DNA from: Phycisphaerales bacterium
GTDB taxonomy: Bacteria; Planctomycetota; Phycisphaerae; Phycisphaerales; UBA1924
Direction of reading: 5' to 3'
DNA length: 64,000 nucleotides
NCBI GenBank assembly: GCA_020831775.1
Contig: JAFIFZ010000012.1
Location: 31,093 to 95,092, forward strand
Position 1 is the stretch's first letter, and every line of letters begins with the position of its first letter. Below, in pieces: positions 1 to 9,223 of this stretch. The position numbers and the translations under genes are program-made. Under the pieces are notes generated by a model that worked only from the letters and a program-made list of their open reading frames with translations, had not been told where the DNA came from and did no database searches.

Positions 1-25
1 TGAATCACCGAGCGTACCAGACTTG

Positions 26-48
26 CTATTGAGACTCTGTCTCAATAG
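26..48. promoter_or_regulatory. Fur-like operator palindrome
   Basis: A perfect inverted repeat with 10-base arms (CTATTGAGAC and GTCTCAATAG) separated by TCT. It lies 45 bases upstream of the start codon of the ferric iron-binding protein gene. The core TTGAGAC...GTCTCAA has the size and symmetry of a Fur-family operator, and the operon content (iron import) fits iron repression. The regulator identity is inferred; no regulator gene is in the window. Confidence 0.7.
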
Positions 49-93
49 AGTTCCGGCCTTGCGCCCACGCCGCGGGGCATTCGGGAGGTCTGT

Positions 94-1158
94 ATGGGCT
101 ATAAACGCTACGCGTTCGCGGTCATCGCGGGGATCGCCGCGGTCTTTGCGCTGGCGATGCACGCCGGGTTCGGCCGGGCCGAGGACGGGGCGCGGGAGGC
201 CGCTTCGCTGTCGATCACGGTCTACAGCGGCAGGGCCCGCCAGCTTGTGGCGCCTGTCTTCGAATCGTTCGAGCGGGAGACGGGGATCCGTGTCCGCGTC
301 CGCTACGGCGGGACGGCGGAGCTTGCCGCGCTCTTGCTGGAGGAGGGCGCTCGCACGCCCGCGGATGTCTTCTTCGCACAGGATGCCGGGGCGCTGGCGG
401 CGGTCGAGCGGGCGGGACGGTTCCGCCCGTTGCCCGAGTCGCTGCGCCGGACGGTCGACCCACGCTTCGTGTCGCGGGCCTCTGAGACCGGGGGCGGCTG
501 GGTCGGCGTGACGGGGCGGGCGAGGGCGATCGTGTACAACACCGACCTCGTCGATCCCGCGGCCCTCCCGCAGACGCTCGAAGAGGTGCTCGGCGGCGAG
601 TGGGCCGGCAAGGTCGGCTACCCGCCATCGAACGCGTCGTTTCAGGCGATGGTCTCGGCGATGCGGGCCCGCGACGGCGACGAGAAGACGATCGAGTGGC
701 TGCGGGCGCTGCGTGCGTCGGGCGCGAAGACCTACGCCAACAACACCGAGACGGTGCGTGCGGTCGCGTCGGGCGAGGTCGCGATCGGGCTGGTGAACCA
801 CTACTACGCCCTGCGGATGCTGGCCGAGACGCCGGGGCTGTCGGTGGCGAACTTCTACATGACCGGCGACGACGCGGGATCGCTGGTCAATGTGTCGGGC
901 GTCGGCCTGATGCAGCGTCGACGCGGGACGGACGCGACGCGCGACGCCGCGGCAAAGCTCGCCGAATACCTGCTGTCAGAGAGCGCGCAGCGCTATTTCG
1001 CGACCGAGACCTTCGAGTACCCGCTGGCGAGGGGTGTGGAGCCGCCGACGGGAGCGCCTGCGCTCGAGCGGGTCGGTGCGGGCACGGTGGATCTGAACGC
1101 GTTGAGCGATCTTGAAGGAACGCTGCGGCTGATGTCGAGGGCCGGGGTGCTGCCTTGA
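94..1158 (+). CDS. Ferric iron ABC transporter substrate-binding protein (FbpA/FutA family)
   Basis: A 354-residue exported binding protein that captures Fe3+ and passes it to the membrane permease encoded next. Residues 1-29 form a signal peptide (Lys-Arg then a long Ala/Val/Ile core). The mature part starts with SITVYSGR, typical of family 1 extracellular solute-binding proteins. Near residue 235 the NHYYALR segment carries the adjacent tyrosines that coordinate iron in FbpA/FutA proteins. The start ATG has GGGAGG eight bases upstream. A palindromic Fur-like site precedes the gene, and permease and ATPase genes follow on the same strand. Ferric iron is much the most likely substrate; another metal cannot be excluded from sequence. 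Confidence 0.93.
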   Translation: MGYKRYAFAVIAGIAAVFALAMHAGFGRAEDGAREAASLSITVYSGRARQLVAPVFESFERETGIRVRVRYGGTAELAALLLEEGARTPADVFFAQDAGALAAVERAGRFRPLPESLRRTVDPRFVSRASETGGGWVGVTGRARAIVYNTDLVDPAALPQTLEEVLGGEWAGKVGYPPSNASFQAMVSAMRARDGDEKTIEWLRALRASGAKTYANNTETVRAVASGEVAIGLVNHYYALRMLAETPGLSVANFYMTGDDAGSLVNVSGVGLMQRRRGTDATRDAAAKLAEYLLSESAQRYFATETFEYPLARGVEPPTGAPALERVGAGTVDLNALSDLEGTLRLMSRAGVLP

Positions 1159-1213
1159 CTTGCGCTGACGCGTTCAAACGGGCTGACGATTGCCCGGCGG
1201 AGGGCTGTCGCTG

Positions 1214-2815
1214 ATGGATACCGGCGGCGCTGCGGTTGTTCGCGGGGGCGGGCTCGGCGGAATTGCGCCGGGGCGGGCGCGGCGTGCGCCGATCATGCTA
1301 TTGATCGCGGCGTCGGTGGTGGGGGTGCTGGCGGCGTTGCCGGTGGTGTATCTCTTTGTGCGCGCGTTGGAGGCGGGCGGGGGCGAACTGGCCGAGACCC
1401 TGCGCCGCCCCGGTCTGCTCGTGCTGGTGCTGCGCACGGCGGCGTTGGCGGGCGTGGTCGCGGGGGCGTCGGTCGCGATCGCGTTTGTGCTGGCGGTGCT
1501 GACCGCGGCGACGGACTTGCCCCTGCGGAGGCTGTCTTCGGTGGTTTCGGTGCTGCCGCTGGCGGTGCCGTGCTATGTGGGCGCTTCGGCGGTGGTGGGG
1601 CTGAGCGGCCCTGGGGGCGTGCTGGAGGGGATGGGGACTGCGCGTGGGTTCTGGGCCGCGGCGGTGGTGCTGACGCTGTTTGTCTTCCCGCTGGCGTACC
1701 TGCCGCTGCGGGCGTCGATCTCGCGCGTGGACCCGAGGCTGGTCGACGCCGCGAGGTCGCTGGGAGAGAGCGGGCTGGGCGCGACGCTGCGGGTGATCTT
1801 GGCGTGGTCGTGGCCTGCGTGCGTGGGTGGGGGCGTGCTCGTGGGGCTGTACACGCTGGGCGAGTTCGGGGCGGTGACGATGCTCCGCTGCGACACGCTG
1901 ACGGCGGTGATCTACGAGCAGTACCGCTCGTCGTTCAGCCGCACGGGCGCCGCGGTGTCGAGCCTGCTGCTGGTCGTGCTGGTGCTGGCGTTGCTGGGTG
2001 TCGGAGGGCTGTTGAGGCGACGCGGGAAGTGGTCGTCGGCGCGCGGTTCTTCGCGCGGAGGCGTGACGCTGAGGCTGGGCGCGTGGCGCTGGCCCGCGTT
2101 TGCGTTGGTGATGCTGATCGGCGCCGGGCCTGTGCTGCTGGTGGTGCTCACGTTGCTCTCGTGGCTTGGGTACGAAGGCGGCGCGGTCGGAGTGGGCGGC
2201 GGGCTCTGGGCCGGGGCTGCGACTTCCGCCTCGGTCGCGATCGCCGCGGGCGTCGCCTGCGTGCTCATGACCGCCCCGGCCGCGGTGCTCGCGGCCCGCT
2301 ACCCCGGACGCGTCTCGGGCCTCGTCGAGCGGGCAGTCTCGACCGGCTTTGCGCTCCCGGGGATCGTGGTGGCGCTCGGGCTTGCGTTCTTCGCCCTGCG
2401 TGCGACGCCCTTTGTGTACCAGACCTGGGCGATGGTGATCGCGGCGTTCGTGGTCTTGTTTGCGGCCCAGTCGCTCATGGCGCTGCGGGCGTCCCTGGAG
2501 CGGTCGCCCGTGCGTCTTGAGGAGGCGGCGCGTACGCTCGGACGCGGGCCGGTGGGCGCGTTTGTCGGAGTGACGCTGCCCGGGTTGGCCCCGGGGATCG
2601 GAGCGGCCTGGGTGCTGGTGACGCTGTCTGCCATGAAGGAACTGCCGGCGATGCTGCTGCTCAGCCCCGCGGGGAGCGTGAGCCTGGCGGAGCTGGTCTG
2701 GTCGTCGACGCGGGAGGCGATGTTCGCGTCGGCCGCGGCGCCCGGGCTGGCGCTCATCGGCGTCTCGGCCGGGCTGGTGTGGCTCGTGGCGATGCGGGAA
2801 GGGCTGACTCGATGA
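1214..2815 (+). CDS. Ferric iron ABC transporter permease (FbpB type, fused double domain)
   Basis: A 533-residue inner-membrane permease of about twelve hydrophobic segments, made of two tandem binding-protein-dependent transport domains. Each half carries an EAA-like loop that contacts the ATPase: DAARSLGESGLGA in the first and EAARTLGRGPVGA in the second. This two-in-one layout is usual for FbpB/SfuB iron permeases. The ATG at 1214 is chosen because GGAGGG lies ten bases before it; an in-frame TTG at 1190 would add eight residues. It is 55 bases after the binding-protein gene, and its stop codon overlaps the start of the ATPase gene. Confidence 0.93.
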   Translation: MDTGGAAVVRGGGLGGIAPGRARRAPIMLLIAASVVGVLAALPVVYLFVRALEAGGGELAETLRRPGLLVLVLRTAALAGVVAGASVAIAFVLAVLTAATDLPLRRLSSVVSVLPLAVPCYVGASAVVGLSGPGGVLEGMGTARGFWAAAVVLTLFVFPLAYLPLRASISRVDPRLVDAARSLGESGLGATLRVILAWSWPACVGGGVLVGLYTLGEFGAVTMLRCDTLTAVIYEQYRSSFSRTGAAVSSLLLVVLVLALLGVGGLLRRRGKWSSARGSSRGGVTLRLGAWRWPAFALVMLIGAGPVLLVVLTLLSWLGYEGGAVGVGGGLWAGAATSASVAIAAGVACVLMTAPAAVLAARYPGRVSGLVERAVSTGFALPGIVVALGLAFFALRATPFVYQTWAMVIAAFVVLFAAQSLMALRASLERSPVRLEEAARTLGRGPVGAFVGVTLPGLAPGIGAAWVLVTLSAMKELPAMLLLSPAGSVSLAELVWSSTREAMFASAAAPGLALIGVSAGLVWLVAMREGLTR

Positions 2816-3975
2816 CCGAATGCAAAGCGCACGCGATCTGCTGCCGGAGCCTCTCCAAGTCGTTCGGAGAGACGCCGGTGCTGCGCTCGCTGAACCTCTG
2901 CGTCGATCGGGGCGAGCTCGTCTGCCTGCTCGGCCCCAGCGGCTGCGGCAAGACAACGCTCCTCCGCTGCATCGCCGGCTTCGAGCACCCCGGCGCGGGC
3001 TCGATCCAGATCGGCGGCAAGACCGTCGCCGGCGCGGGGCTGGCCACACCCGCGGCGCCCGAGGCGAGGCGAGTCGGCGTGGTCTTTCAGGAGGCGGCGC
3101 TCTTCCCGCACCTGAGCGTCCTGGGCAATGTCGCCTTTGGGCTGTCGCAGGGGAGGGGCCTGCTGTCGAGGCTCGGGCGTGGGCCGGGCAGGGCGGAGCG
3201 GGCCAGGGCTCGGGAGATGCTCGACCTTGTGGGCCTTGCAGACAAGGCGGACCGACGCCCGGGCGAACTCTCGGGTGGCGAGCAGCAGCGCGTGGCCCTC
3301 GCCAGAGCGCTGGCGCCGGAGCCGGAAGTGGTGCTGCTCGATGAGCCGTTCGCGAATCTCGACCGTTCGTTGCGGCTGACCCTCCGGCGTGAGGTGCGCG
3401 ATGCGCTGAAGGCCTGCGGCGCGACCGCCATCCTCGTCACCCACGATCAGGACGAGGCCTTCACCATGGCCGACCGCGTGGGCGTGATGCTCGACGGCGA
3501 GATCGCCCAGATCGAACCGCCCGAACGCATCTACGACCATCCAGCCGACACCCGCGTCGCCTCGATGGTCGGTCGCGGGGCGCTGCTCGACGCGAGCGTT
3601 GAGGATGGCGGGCTGGTCTGCTGCGGGCTCGGACGCGTCAGCGCCGACGGGATCGGCGAGGCGTGCGCGGGCGCGGGCTGCTCTGTCTTCGTCCGCCCCG
3701 AGGGCCTGCGCCTGAACCCAGAGGGCTGCCCGAGATCGGTCGCGGGGCGGGTGGTCCGCGTCGAGTACGCGGGCGATCACCGGCTCGTGACGGTCGACAT
3801 CGGAAATGGCGCCGCGATCCCGGTGAAGGTCGATCCGAACCTGCGCGTGAGCGTGGGGACGGAGGTCGGCGTCGAGGTGGTGGGGCCGGTGCGCGTGGTG
3901 CGGGGCGTCAAGCCCCCCTCGCCCGTGACCGTCAGCGCCAAGCGGACGGCCGACGCGGGGCGCCGCGATCGCTGA
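2812..3975 (+). CDS. Ferric iron ABC transporter ATP-binding protein (FbpC type)
   Basis: A 387-residue cytoplasmic ATPase that powers the iron importer. The Walker A motif GPSGCGKTT, Q-loop (VFQEAALFPHL), signature LSGGEQQRVALARAL, Walker B (VLLDEPFANLD) and switch histidine (THDQDEA) are all present in order. The C-terminal ~130 residues form a TOBE-like regulatory extension. The start overlaps the permease stop as ATGA, so translation is probably coupled; an in-frame codon at 2779 would extend the protein backwards into the permease gene and is less likely. It ends six bases from the stop of a convergent gene. Confidence 0.94.
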   Translation: MTECKAHAICCRSLSKSFGETPVLRSLNLCVDRGELVCLLGPSGCGKTTLLRCIAGFEHPGAGSIQIGGKTVAGAGLATPAAPEARRVGVVFQEAALFPHLSVLGNVAFGLSQGRGLLSRLGRGPGRAERARAREMLDLVGLADKADRRPGELSGGEQQRVALARALAPEPEVVLLDEPFANLDRSLRLTLRREVRDALKACGATAILVTHDQDEAFTMADRVGVMLDGEIAQIEPPERIYDHPADTRVASMVGRGALLDASVEDGGLVCCGLGRVSADGIGEACAGAGCSVFVRPEGLRLNPEGCPRSVAGRVVRVEYAGDHRLVTVDIGNGAAIPVKVDPNLRVSVGTEVGVEVVGPVRVVRGVKPPSPVTVSAKRTADAGRRDR

Positions 3976-3981
3976 GCCGCT

Positions 3982-5541
3982 TCACGCAGGCCTGATCCCG
4001 CGGTAGAGGGCCTGGAGGCGTTCGGCCTCCTGCCTGCGGACCTGGTCGAGCACGAGGCGGGGGATGCGCCACTCTTTCTGATCGGCCGTCACATTCGAGC
4101 AGTGCTCGGTGAGGCAGCGGTAGAGGAACTTGAAGGCGTCGCGTGGCTGGTGCATCTGGTCGAGCGCGTCGACGAGGTCTTGGCGCGTGACATCTTCTGC
4201 GAAGAGGTCCAGCAGAGAGAAGGGCTCGGCGCCGCTGCGCAGGCAGGCGTGCAGGCGCGCCGTGCAGAGGTCGTAGAGCATCGGGCCCGTCCAGCTCAGG
4301 CGTTCGATGAGGCTCTGCTTGTCCAAGCGGGCTTCCTGGAAGAAGGCGCTGGACTCTTTAAACAGCGCGTGGCGCAGCTCGATCGGCAGGAGCATTTTCA
4401 CGCCGATGCGTTCCTGCTGGAGGAACTTGTTGTTGAACATCGGCCAGACCACGGCGCGCATGCGCTCGGCGTCGCCGGAGATCAGGGTCGGCTCGTCGAT
4501 CCGGTCGATGATCACCAGCACGCCCGAATAGCCAAGCTGGCCCAGCACGCGGCGAAGGCGAGAGAGCATGTGGTAGCGGGGCTCGTCGGAGTTGCTCACC
4601 GGCAGCACGCCCGGCTGGCGGTCCATCGGCTCGATGTGCTCCAGCGAGCGGGCGATCGACATGTCGCTGCGGTCGAGCATGCGGAGCTGGCGTGCGATCC
4701 GCCTCGCCTGGCGCCGGACGCCCAGCTTGTCCCACCACAGCCTCTTGAGCAGCACGATCGCCCAGAACGCCAGCGCCGCGACAAACGCGACAGTCCACGC
4801 TGTGCCGCCCTGCCCGCCCCCGACGGTCCAGAACCCCGCCAGCACGAGCGCCGGCAGCAGCCAGCCGCCGACAGCCGCGAGGTTCCAGGCGAGGCGCGAG
4901 CGAGAGATCGGGGGGTGGACGATCTTCCGCAGACGCGCGGTCCGGTCGTGCGCGCGCTCGTGGGCGTCGTAGACCGCCTGCAGCAGCACCAGGTCTTTCT
5001 TCAGGCCCGGGTCCATGCGGCGCGCGGCGCGTGCCGCCTCGCTGCCCGGCCCGGTGTCGGTCGCCGAGCTCTCGGCGCCGGGCGTGTCGGGCTCGCCCAC
5101 CAGCATGTCTACGAGGCGCGTCACGCCGACAGAGAGGATCGCGTCGATGTGGTCGACCAGCCGGATCGAGCGGAACGACTCGCTCGGGTCATCGGCCCCG
5201 GCCCGCTCATGGAAGTGGTCGAGCTTGCTGTTCAGGTCGTCGTAGTGGACGAGATAGATCTTCTCGTGCGGGCGCTCGCGGTTGTGCGTGTTCACGGCGG
5301 CGTCGATCTGGATCTTGATCGCCGTCTTGCCGCTGCCCTTTTCGCCGAAGACGATCGAGCTGGAGGGCCGGGAGAGCTGGCCGAGGATCTTCTCGAAGTC
5401 CGAGTGCACGGTCGCGGGGCGATCGCTCTCGTCGGCGGCGGGTGAGCTGAGGCGCGCAAAGACCTCGTCGTGGCGGGCCTCCTCGCCCCGGAAGGGGTTC
5501 TCGGCGATGTTCCAGTGATCGAAGAACTGCGAGAGGTTCAT
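3982..5541 (-). CDS. Membrane-anchored P-loop ATPase, KAP/AAA-like
   Basis: A 519-residue protein of unknown role. The Walker A motif GEKGSGKT is at residues 66-73, and a Walker B-like strand (VLVIIDRIDEP) is at about 341-351. Between them two hydrophobic segments (about 218-240 and 247-267) form a membrane hairpin interrupting the ATPase core, which is the architecture of KAP-family NTPases. The N-terminal stretch (FFDHWNIAENPFRGEEA) resembles the opening of ORC/ExeA-like ATPases. No clear ribosome site precedes the ATG. It is followed on the same strand by the sugar-phosphate mutase gene's upstream neighbour arrangement, with only 30 bases between this start and that gene's stop, so it may be the last gene of that transcript. 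The function is not known. Confidence 0.75.
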   Translation of the reverse strand: MNLSQFFDHWNIAENPFRGEEARHDEVFARLSSPAADESDRPATVHSDFEKILGQLSRPSSSIVFGEKGSGKTAIKIQIDAAVNTHNRERPHEKIYLVHYDDLNSKLDHFHERAGADDPSESFRSIRLVDHIDAILSVGVTRLVDMLVGEPDTPGAESSATDTGPGSEAARAARRMDPGLKKDLVLLQAVYDAHERAHDRTARLRKIVHPPISRSRLAWNLAAVGGWLLPALVLAGFWTVGGGQGGTAWTVAFVAALAFWAIVLLKRLWWDKLGVRRQARRIARQLRMLDRSDMSIARSLEHIEPMDRQPGVLPVSNSDEPRYHMLSRLRRVLGQLGYSGVLVIIDRIDEPTLISGDAERMRAVVWPMFNNKFLQQERIGVKMLLPIELRHALFKESSAFFQEARLDKQSLIERLSWTGPMLYDLCTARLHACLRSGAEPFSLLDLFAEDVTRQDLVDALDQMHQPRDAFKFLYRCLTEHCSNVTADQKEWRIPRLVLDQVRRQEAERLQALYRGIRPA

Positions 5542-5571
5542 CGTCTGGCGGCGTTCCCTTCTTGCGCAGTC

Positions 5572-6981
5572 TCAGTGGTCAACGCGCGTGCCCAGGTGGG
5601 CGCTGAGCTCTTCGACGATCTTGTTCAGCGTCACCTCGTCCCTCGCCTCTGCGTTCAGACGCAGCAGCGGCTCGGTGTTGCTCTTTCTGATGTTGCACCA
5701 CCAGCCCTCCTCGTCGAAGCAGTCGACCGTGATCCCGTCCAGATCATCGATCTCGCCCCGCGTGGCGTACTCCTCGATCACCGCCTCGAGCGCCTCGTCC
5801 TTCTCCTCGGTCTCGAAGTTGATCTCGCCGGACTGGACATACCGGGCGATCGGCCTGACCAGCTCGCTCACCGTCTTCCCGCTCGAAGCGATCACCGACA
5901 GCACCGAGGCCATCGCGATCACGCCCGAGTCGGCGTAGTAGTTGGACTTGAAGTAGAAGTGGCCCGAGAGCTCGCCCCCGAAGACGCCCTTGGTGTCCGC
6001 CAGCAGTTGCTTCATGAACACATGGCCGACGCGCCCGCGCTGGGGCTTGCCGCCTGCCGCCTCGATCTCCTCGGCCACGGCGCGGCTCGAGCGAAGGTCG
6101 TACGCGATGGCCGAGCCCGGGCTCCTCTTGAGGAAGTGCTTGGCCAAGACCGCCGTCAGCAGGTCGCACCCGACGATCCCGCCCTTCTCATCGACCACGA
6201 CGCAGCGGTCGGCGTCGCCGTCAAAGCAGATGCCAAGGTCGGCCTTCTCGGCCAGCACCGCCTCGCGGAGCTGCTGGAGGTTGGAGGCGACCAGCGGGTT
6301 GGGCTCGTGGACGAACTCGCCCTTGGAGTTGTCGAAGTTCAGCTCGACGATGTCGAGCCCCTCGATGTCCTTGCCCTTGCGCCCGAAGATCTTCGGGACC
6401 GCCGTGCCGGCCATCCCGTTGGAGGCGTCGACGACGACCTTCATCTGCTTGCCGTTGAGGTCGATGAAGCGGCGCACATGCGCGATGTACGCGTCCCACA
6501 GGTCGCGCTGCTCGCGCCGGCTGCCCTCTGCCGCCTGCACGCCCTTATCCGCCATCGCGGCGTACTTGCGGATCGTCGCAAGACCCGACACCTCGCCGAC
6601 CGGCTTGGCCAGACGCTTGCAGATCTTGAACCCGTTGTACTGCGGCGGGTTGTGGCTGGCGGTCACCATCACGCCCCCGGCGCAGTCGAGGTGGTTCACC
6701 GCGAAGTAGATGAACGGCGTGTCGACCAGGCCGACATCGATCACATGCCCGCCGTGGGCGTTCACCCCCGCCATGAGCTTTTCAGAGAGCTGCGGGCTGC
6801 TGGTCCGCATGTCGCGCCCGACGACGAGATTGTGCATCATCGGGCTCGTCTCGCCGGCGCTCGCGGCGTCTTCGAGCAGGAAGCGGCTGGCGCCGTATCC
6901 GATCTGCCAGCCCATCTGGTCGGTCAGCAGATCGGGGTAGGTCCCCCGGATGTCGTACGCCTTGAAGACCCGGCCCAGCAT
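5572..6981 (-). CDS. Phosphomannomutase/phosphoglucomutase
   Basis: A 469-residue alpha-D-phosphohexomutase interconverting sugar 1- and 6-phosphates for nucleotide-sugar and exopolysaccharide synthesis. The phosphoserine loop TASHNP is at residues 108-112, the Mg-binding loop reads DGDADRC, the sugar-binding loop is GELSGHFYF and the phosphate-binding loop is KSNTEPLLRLNAE. The N-terminal FKAYDIRG is typical of the ManB/AlgC branch. The start at 6981 is chosen because AGGAGGT lies six bases upstream; an upstream codon at 6999 would add six residues and destroy that spacing. Substrate preference (mannose or glucose) cannot be told from sequence. Confidence 0.93.
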   Translation of the reverse strand: MLGRVFKAYDIRGTYPDLLTDQMGWQIGYGASRFLLEDAASAGETSPMMHNLVVGRDMRTSSPQLSEKLMAGVNAHGGHVIDVGLVDTPFIYFAVNHLDCAGGVMVTASHNPPQYNGFKICKRLAKPVGEVSGLATIRKYAAMADKGVQAAEGSRREQRDLWDAYIAHVRRFIDLNGKQMKVVVDASNGMAGTAVPKIFGRKGKDIEGLDIVELNFDNSKGEFVHEPNPLVASNLQQLREAVLAEKADLGICFDGDADRCVVVDEKGGIVGCDLLTAVLAKHFLKRSPGSAIAYDLRSSRAVAEEIEAAGGKPQRGRVGHVFMKQLLADTKGVFGGELSGHFYFKSNYYADSGVIAMASVLSVIASSGKTVSELVRPIARYVQSGEINFETEEKDEALEAVIEEYATRGEIDDLDGITVDCFDEEGWWCNIRKSNTEPLLRLNAEARDEVTLNKIVEELSAHLGTRVDH

Positions 6982-7099
6982 GCATCTACCTCCTGTCACG
7001 GTTGTTGCAATCAGGTGGCAAGCCTAGACGATGCATTTGCAAAAAGCGCGGTTGTTCGAGTTCGGTACGGGTTGTTTGTTGAAGGCCGCCGCGCCGATT

Positions 7100-9163
7100 T
7101 CATTCCGTCAACAGCCGGGGCGTCACACCAGGCGGGAGGGCTTCGAGAAACCTCCGCCCATAACGGGCGGTCAGCAGGCGCGGGTCCAGCACCGCGACGC
7201 GGCCGGTGTCCTCCGCCGAACGAACCAGCCGCCCGAACCCCTGCTTGAACCGGATCACCGCGCGCGGGATCGAGTCTTCCATGAACGGGTCCCCCCCCCG
7301 GGCCTTGATCAGCTCCGACCTCGCCTCTGTCAGCGGGCGATCCGGCGGCTCGAAGGGCAGCTTGGTGATGATCACATTCCGCAGCGCCCGCCCCCGCACA
7401 TCGACCCCCTGCCAGAACGAGTCGGCCCCCAGCAGCACCGACCGGTCGTTGGACCGGAACCTTTTGACCAGTTCCGTCCGCGAGCCCTCGCGCCCGTGCA
7501 CAAGCAACTGCATCCCCAGCGAGCGCAACGGCGATTCCAGCTCCGCAGCGACCGCATAGAGCATCCCGAAACTCGTAAACAGCACGAACGCGCCCCCGTC
7601 GGTCGCCGAGACATGGTCGAGGATGCGCCCCGTCAGCAGGCGAACATACTCGGCGCTCGGCCTTGAAGGCGGGCGGGGCATCGACCCGTCCACATACAGC
7701 TCGACCTGCTTTGCAAGATCGAACGGGCTGCCGAGCCGCTTCGTCGTCGCCCCATCGCACCCCAGGCGCGACATCGTGTGCGCAAAGGCCGTCTCGGCTC
7801 GTTCGAGTGGTTCGTCGTCCTTGGGCGTGCGCGTCGCCAGCGTGGCGCTGGTGAGCACAACGCTCACGGGCTTGTCGAACAGGTGCTCGCGCAGCACGCC
7901 CGAGACCTCGACCGGGGCGCACGCGAGCTTGATGCGCGGGCCGGCGCGTCCCTGGTCGATCTCGATCCAGTACACCGCCGACTCGAGCTTCTGCTTGAGC
8001 AGCGAGCCGCAGACCTCGGCGATGTCGCTCGCGCGTTTGGCGTACGAGTTCAGCTCGTGCCGGTCTTCCTCGCCGCTGATCGTCTCGCGGAGAGTCTTGA
8101 GGCGCAATGCAAGGCGCGTCATCGCCGGCGACAGCCCGTCTTCGATCTCCGGCGGCTCGCGCAGGCGGATCGTCATTGGGAACTGGCCGCCCCGCGAGAG
8201 GGTCATGCACGCGTCGAAAAACCGACGCGTCGCCGACGCGGCCTCCATCGCCGACTCGATCGCGGCCTCGACCGCGTCGATATCCGCCCCGGCCATCGGA
8301 TTCTGCATGAGCTGGGCGAGGTACCCCTTGCGCCGTCGCGGATCGTACAGGACGCGGAGCAGGGGCAGCACGCGTCCCTCGGTGAGCGAGAGCCCGAAGT
8401 GCTCGACCGCCGCGTCCTCGACGCCGTGCGCCTCGTCGAGGATCACATGGTCGTAGCGGGGGAGGATGCCGACGCCCGCCGCACGCAGCGCCAGATCAGA
8501 AAAGAAGAGGGCGTGGTTGCAGATCAACAGGTTCGCGGCCTCCGCCTCACGCCGCGCCTTCTGGTAGAAGCACTGCTTGTAACGCGGGCAGCGCCGGCCC
8601 ATGCAGTTGTCGCTGTCGCTGCGGACATGGTCCCACACCTCGCCCCGTTCGAGGATCGGCAGCGTCGAGAGCGTGCCGTCGTCGGTGCTGTACGCCCAGT
8701 CCTCGATCTGCTGCAGCGATCGCTTCGACTCGTTGTCGCGCAGCAAAGCGTCGGCCCGGCGCGAGGCGAGCTCCAGCCTCCGGATGCTCAGGTAGTTGCT
8801 GCGTCCCTTGACGAGCACGGGGCGCACGCCGTGGGGCCAGCCGAGCGCCTCGCCCATGGGCTCAAGGGCCGAGCGCACCAGCGGGACATCCTTCTCGACG
8901 AGCTGTTCCTGCAGCGCGATCGTGTTGGTCGCCACGACCACGACCTCGCCCTTGGCCATCACCCGGGCCATGGCCGGGGCGAGATAGGCGAACGACTTGC
9001 CCACGCCCGTCCCCGCCTCGACGAGCAGGTGCGAGCGGGCCTCGAGGGCGCGTTCGACCGCCGACGCCATCTCGACCTGCTGCGGGCGCGGCTCGTAGTG
9101 CTCCCCGAGCACACCCGCCACAGGCCCGGTCCGACCGAAAATGTCGCCGATGCCGACTGTCAT
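7100..9163 (-). CDS. DinG-family ATP-dependent DNA helicase
   Basis: A 687-residue superfamily 2 helicase of the XPD/DinG group, acting on DNA repair or replication intermediates. Walker A (EAGTGVGKS) is at residues 49-57 and the DEAH box at 243-246. The C-terminal half holds the second RecA fold (SFWQGVDVRG, then RFKQGFGRLVRS). Iron-sulfur domain cysteines are visible at about 187, 192 and 198, with another at 215. The family's first cluster cysteine, normally in a GRSNYLC context, is absent: the sequence reads GRSNYLSIRRL. No Shine-Dalgarno sequence is seen; TACGAT lies seven bases before the ATG, suggesting a leaderless transcript. Confidence 0.92.
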   Translation of the reverse strand: MTVGIGDIFGRTGPVAGVLGEHYEPRPQQVEMASAVERALEARSHLLVEAGTGVGKSFAYLAPAMARVMAKGEVVVVATNTIALQEQLVEKDVPLVRSALEPMGEALGWPHGVRPVLVKGRSNYLSIRRLELASRRADALLRDNESKRSLQQIEDWAYSTDDGTLSTLPILERGEVWDHVRSDSDNCMGRRCPRYKQCFYQKARREAEAANLLICNHALFFSDLALRAAGVGILPRYDHVILDEAHGVEDAAVEHFGLSLTEGRVLPLLRVLYDPRRRKGYLAQLMQNPMAGADIDAVEAAIESAMEAASATRRFFDACMTLSRGGQFPMTIRLREPPEIEDGLSPAMTRLALRLKTLRETISGEEDRHELNSYAKRASDIAEVCGSLLKQKLESAVYWIEIDQGRAGPRIKLACAPVEVSGVLREHLFDKPVSVVLTSATLATRTPKDDEPLERAETAFAHTMSRLGCDGATTKRLGSPFDLAKQVELYVDGSMPRPPSRPSAEYVRLLTGRILDHVSATDGGAFVLFTSFGMLYAVAAELESPLRSLGMQLLVHGREGSRTELVKRFRSNDRSVLLGADSFWQGVDVRGRALRNVIITKLPFEPPDRPLTEARSELIKARGGDPFMEDSIPRAVIRFKQGFGRLVRSAEDTGRVAVLDPRLLTARYGRRFLEALPPGVTPRLLTE

Positions 9164-9170
9164 GGATGTG

Positions 9171-9176
9171 ATCGTA
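9171..9176 (-). promoter_or_regulatory. Putative -10 box of leaderless helicase gene
   Basis: TACGAT on the minus strand, seven bases before the ATG of the DinG-type helicase gene. A start site about seven bases downstream of a -10 box would fall at the start codon itself. Confidence 0.45.
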
Positions 9177-9223
9177 ACCGCCCCGAACCCCGACCCTTCT
9201 CGCCCCCAAGACCTCCGTCCCCC

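Noticed and set aside
1298..3049. A 583-codon antisense frame over the iron permease
   Set aside because: Its Arg/Gln/His-rich translation is typical of a shadow of a hydrophobic GC-rich gene.
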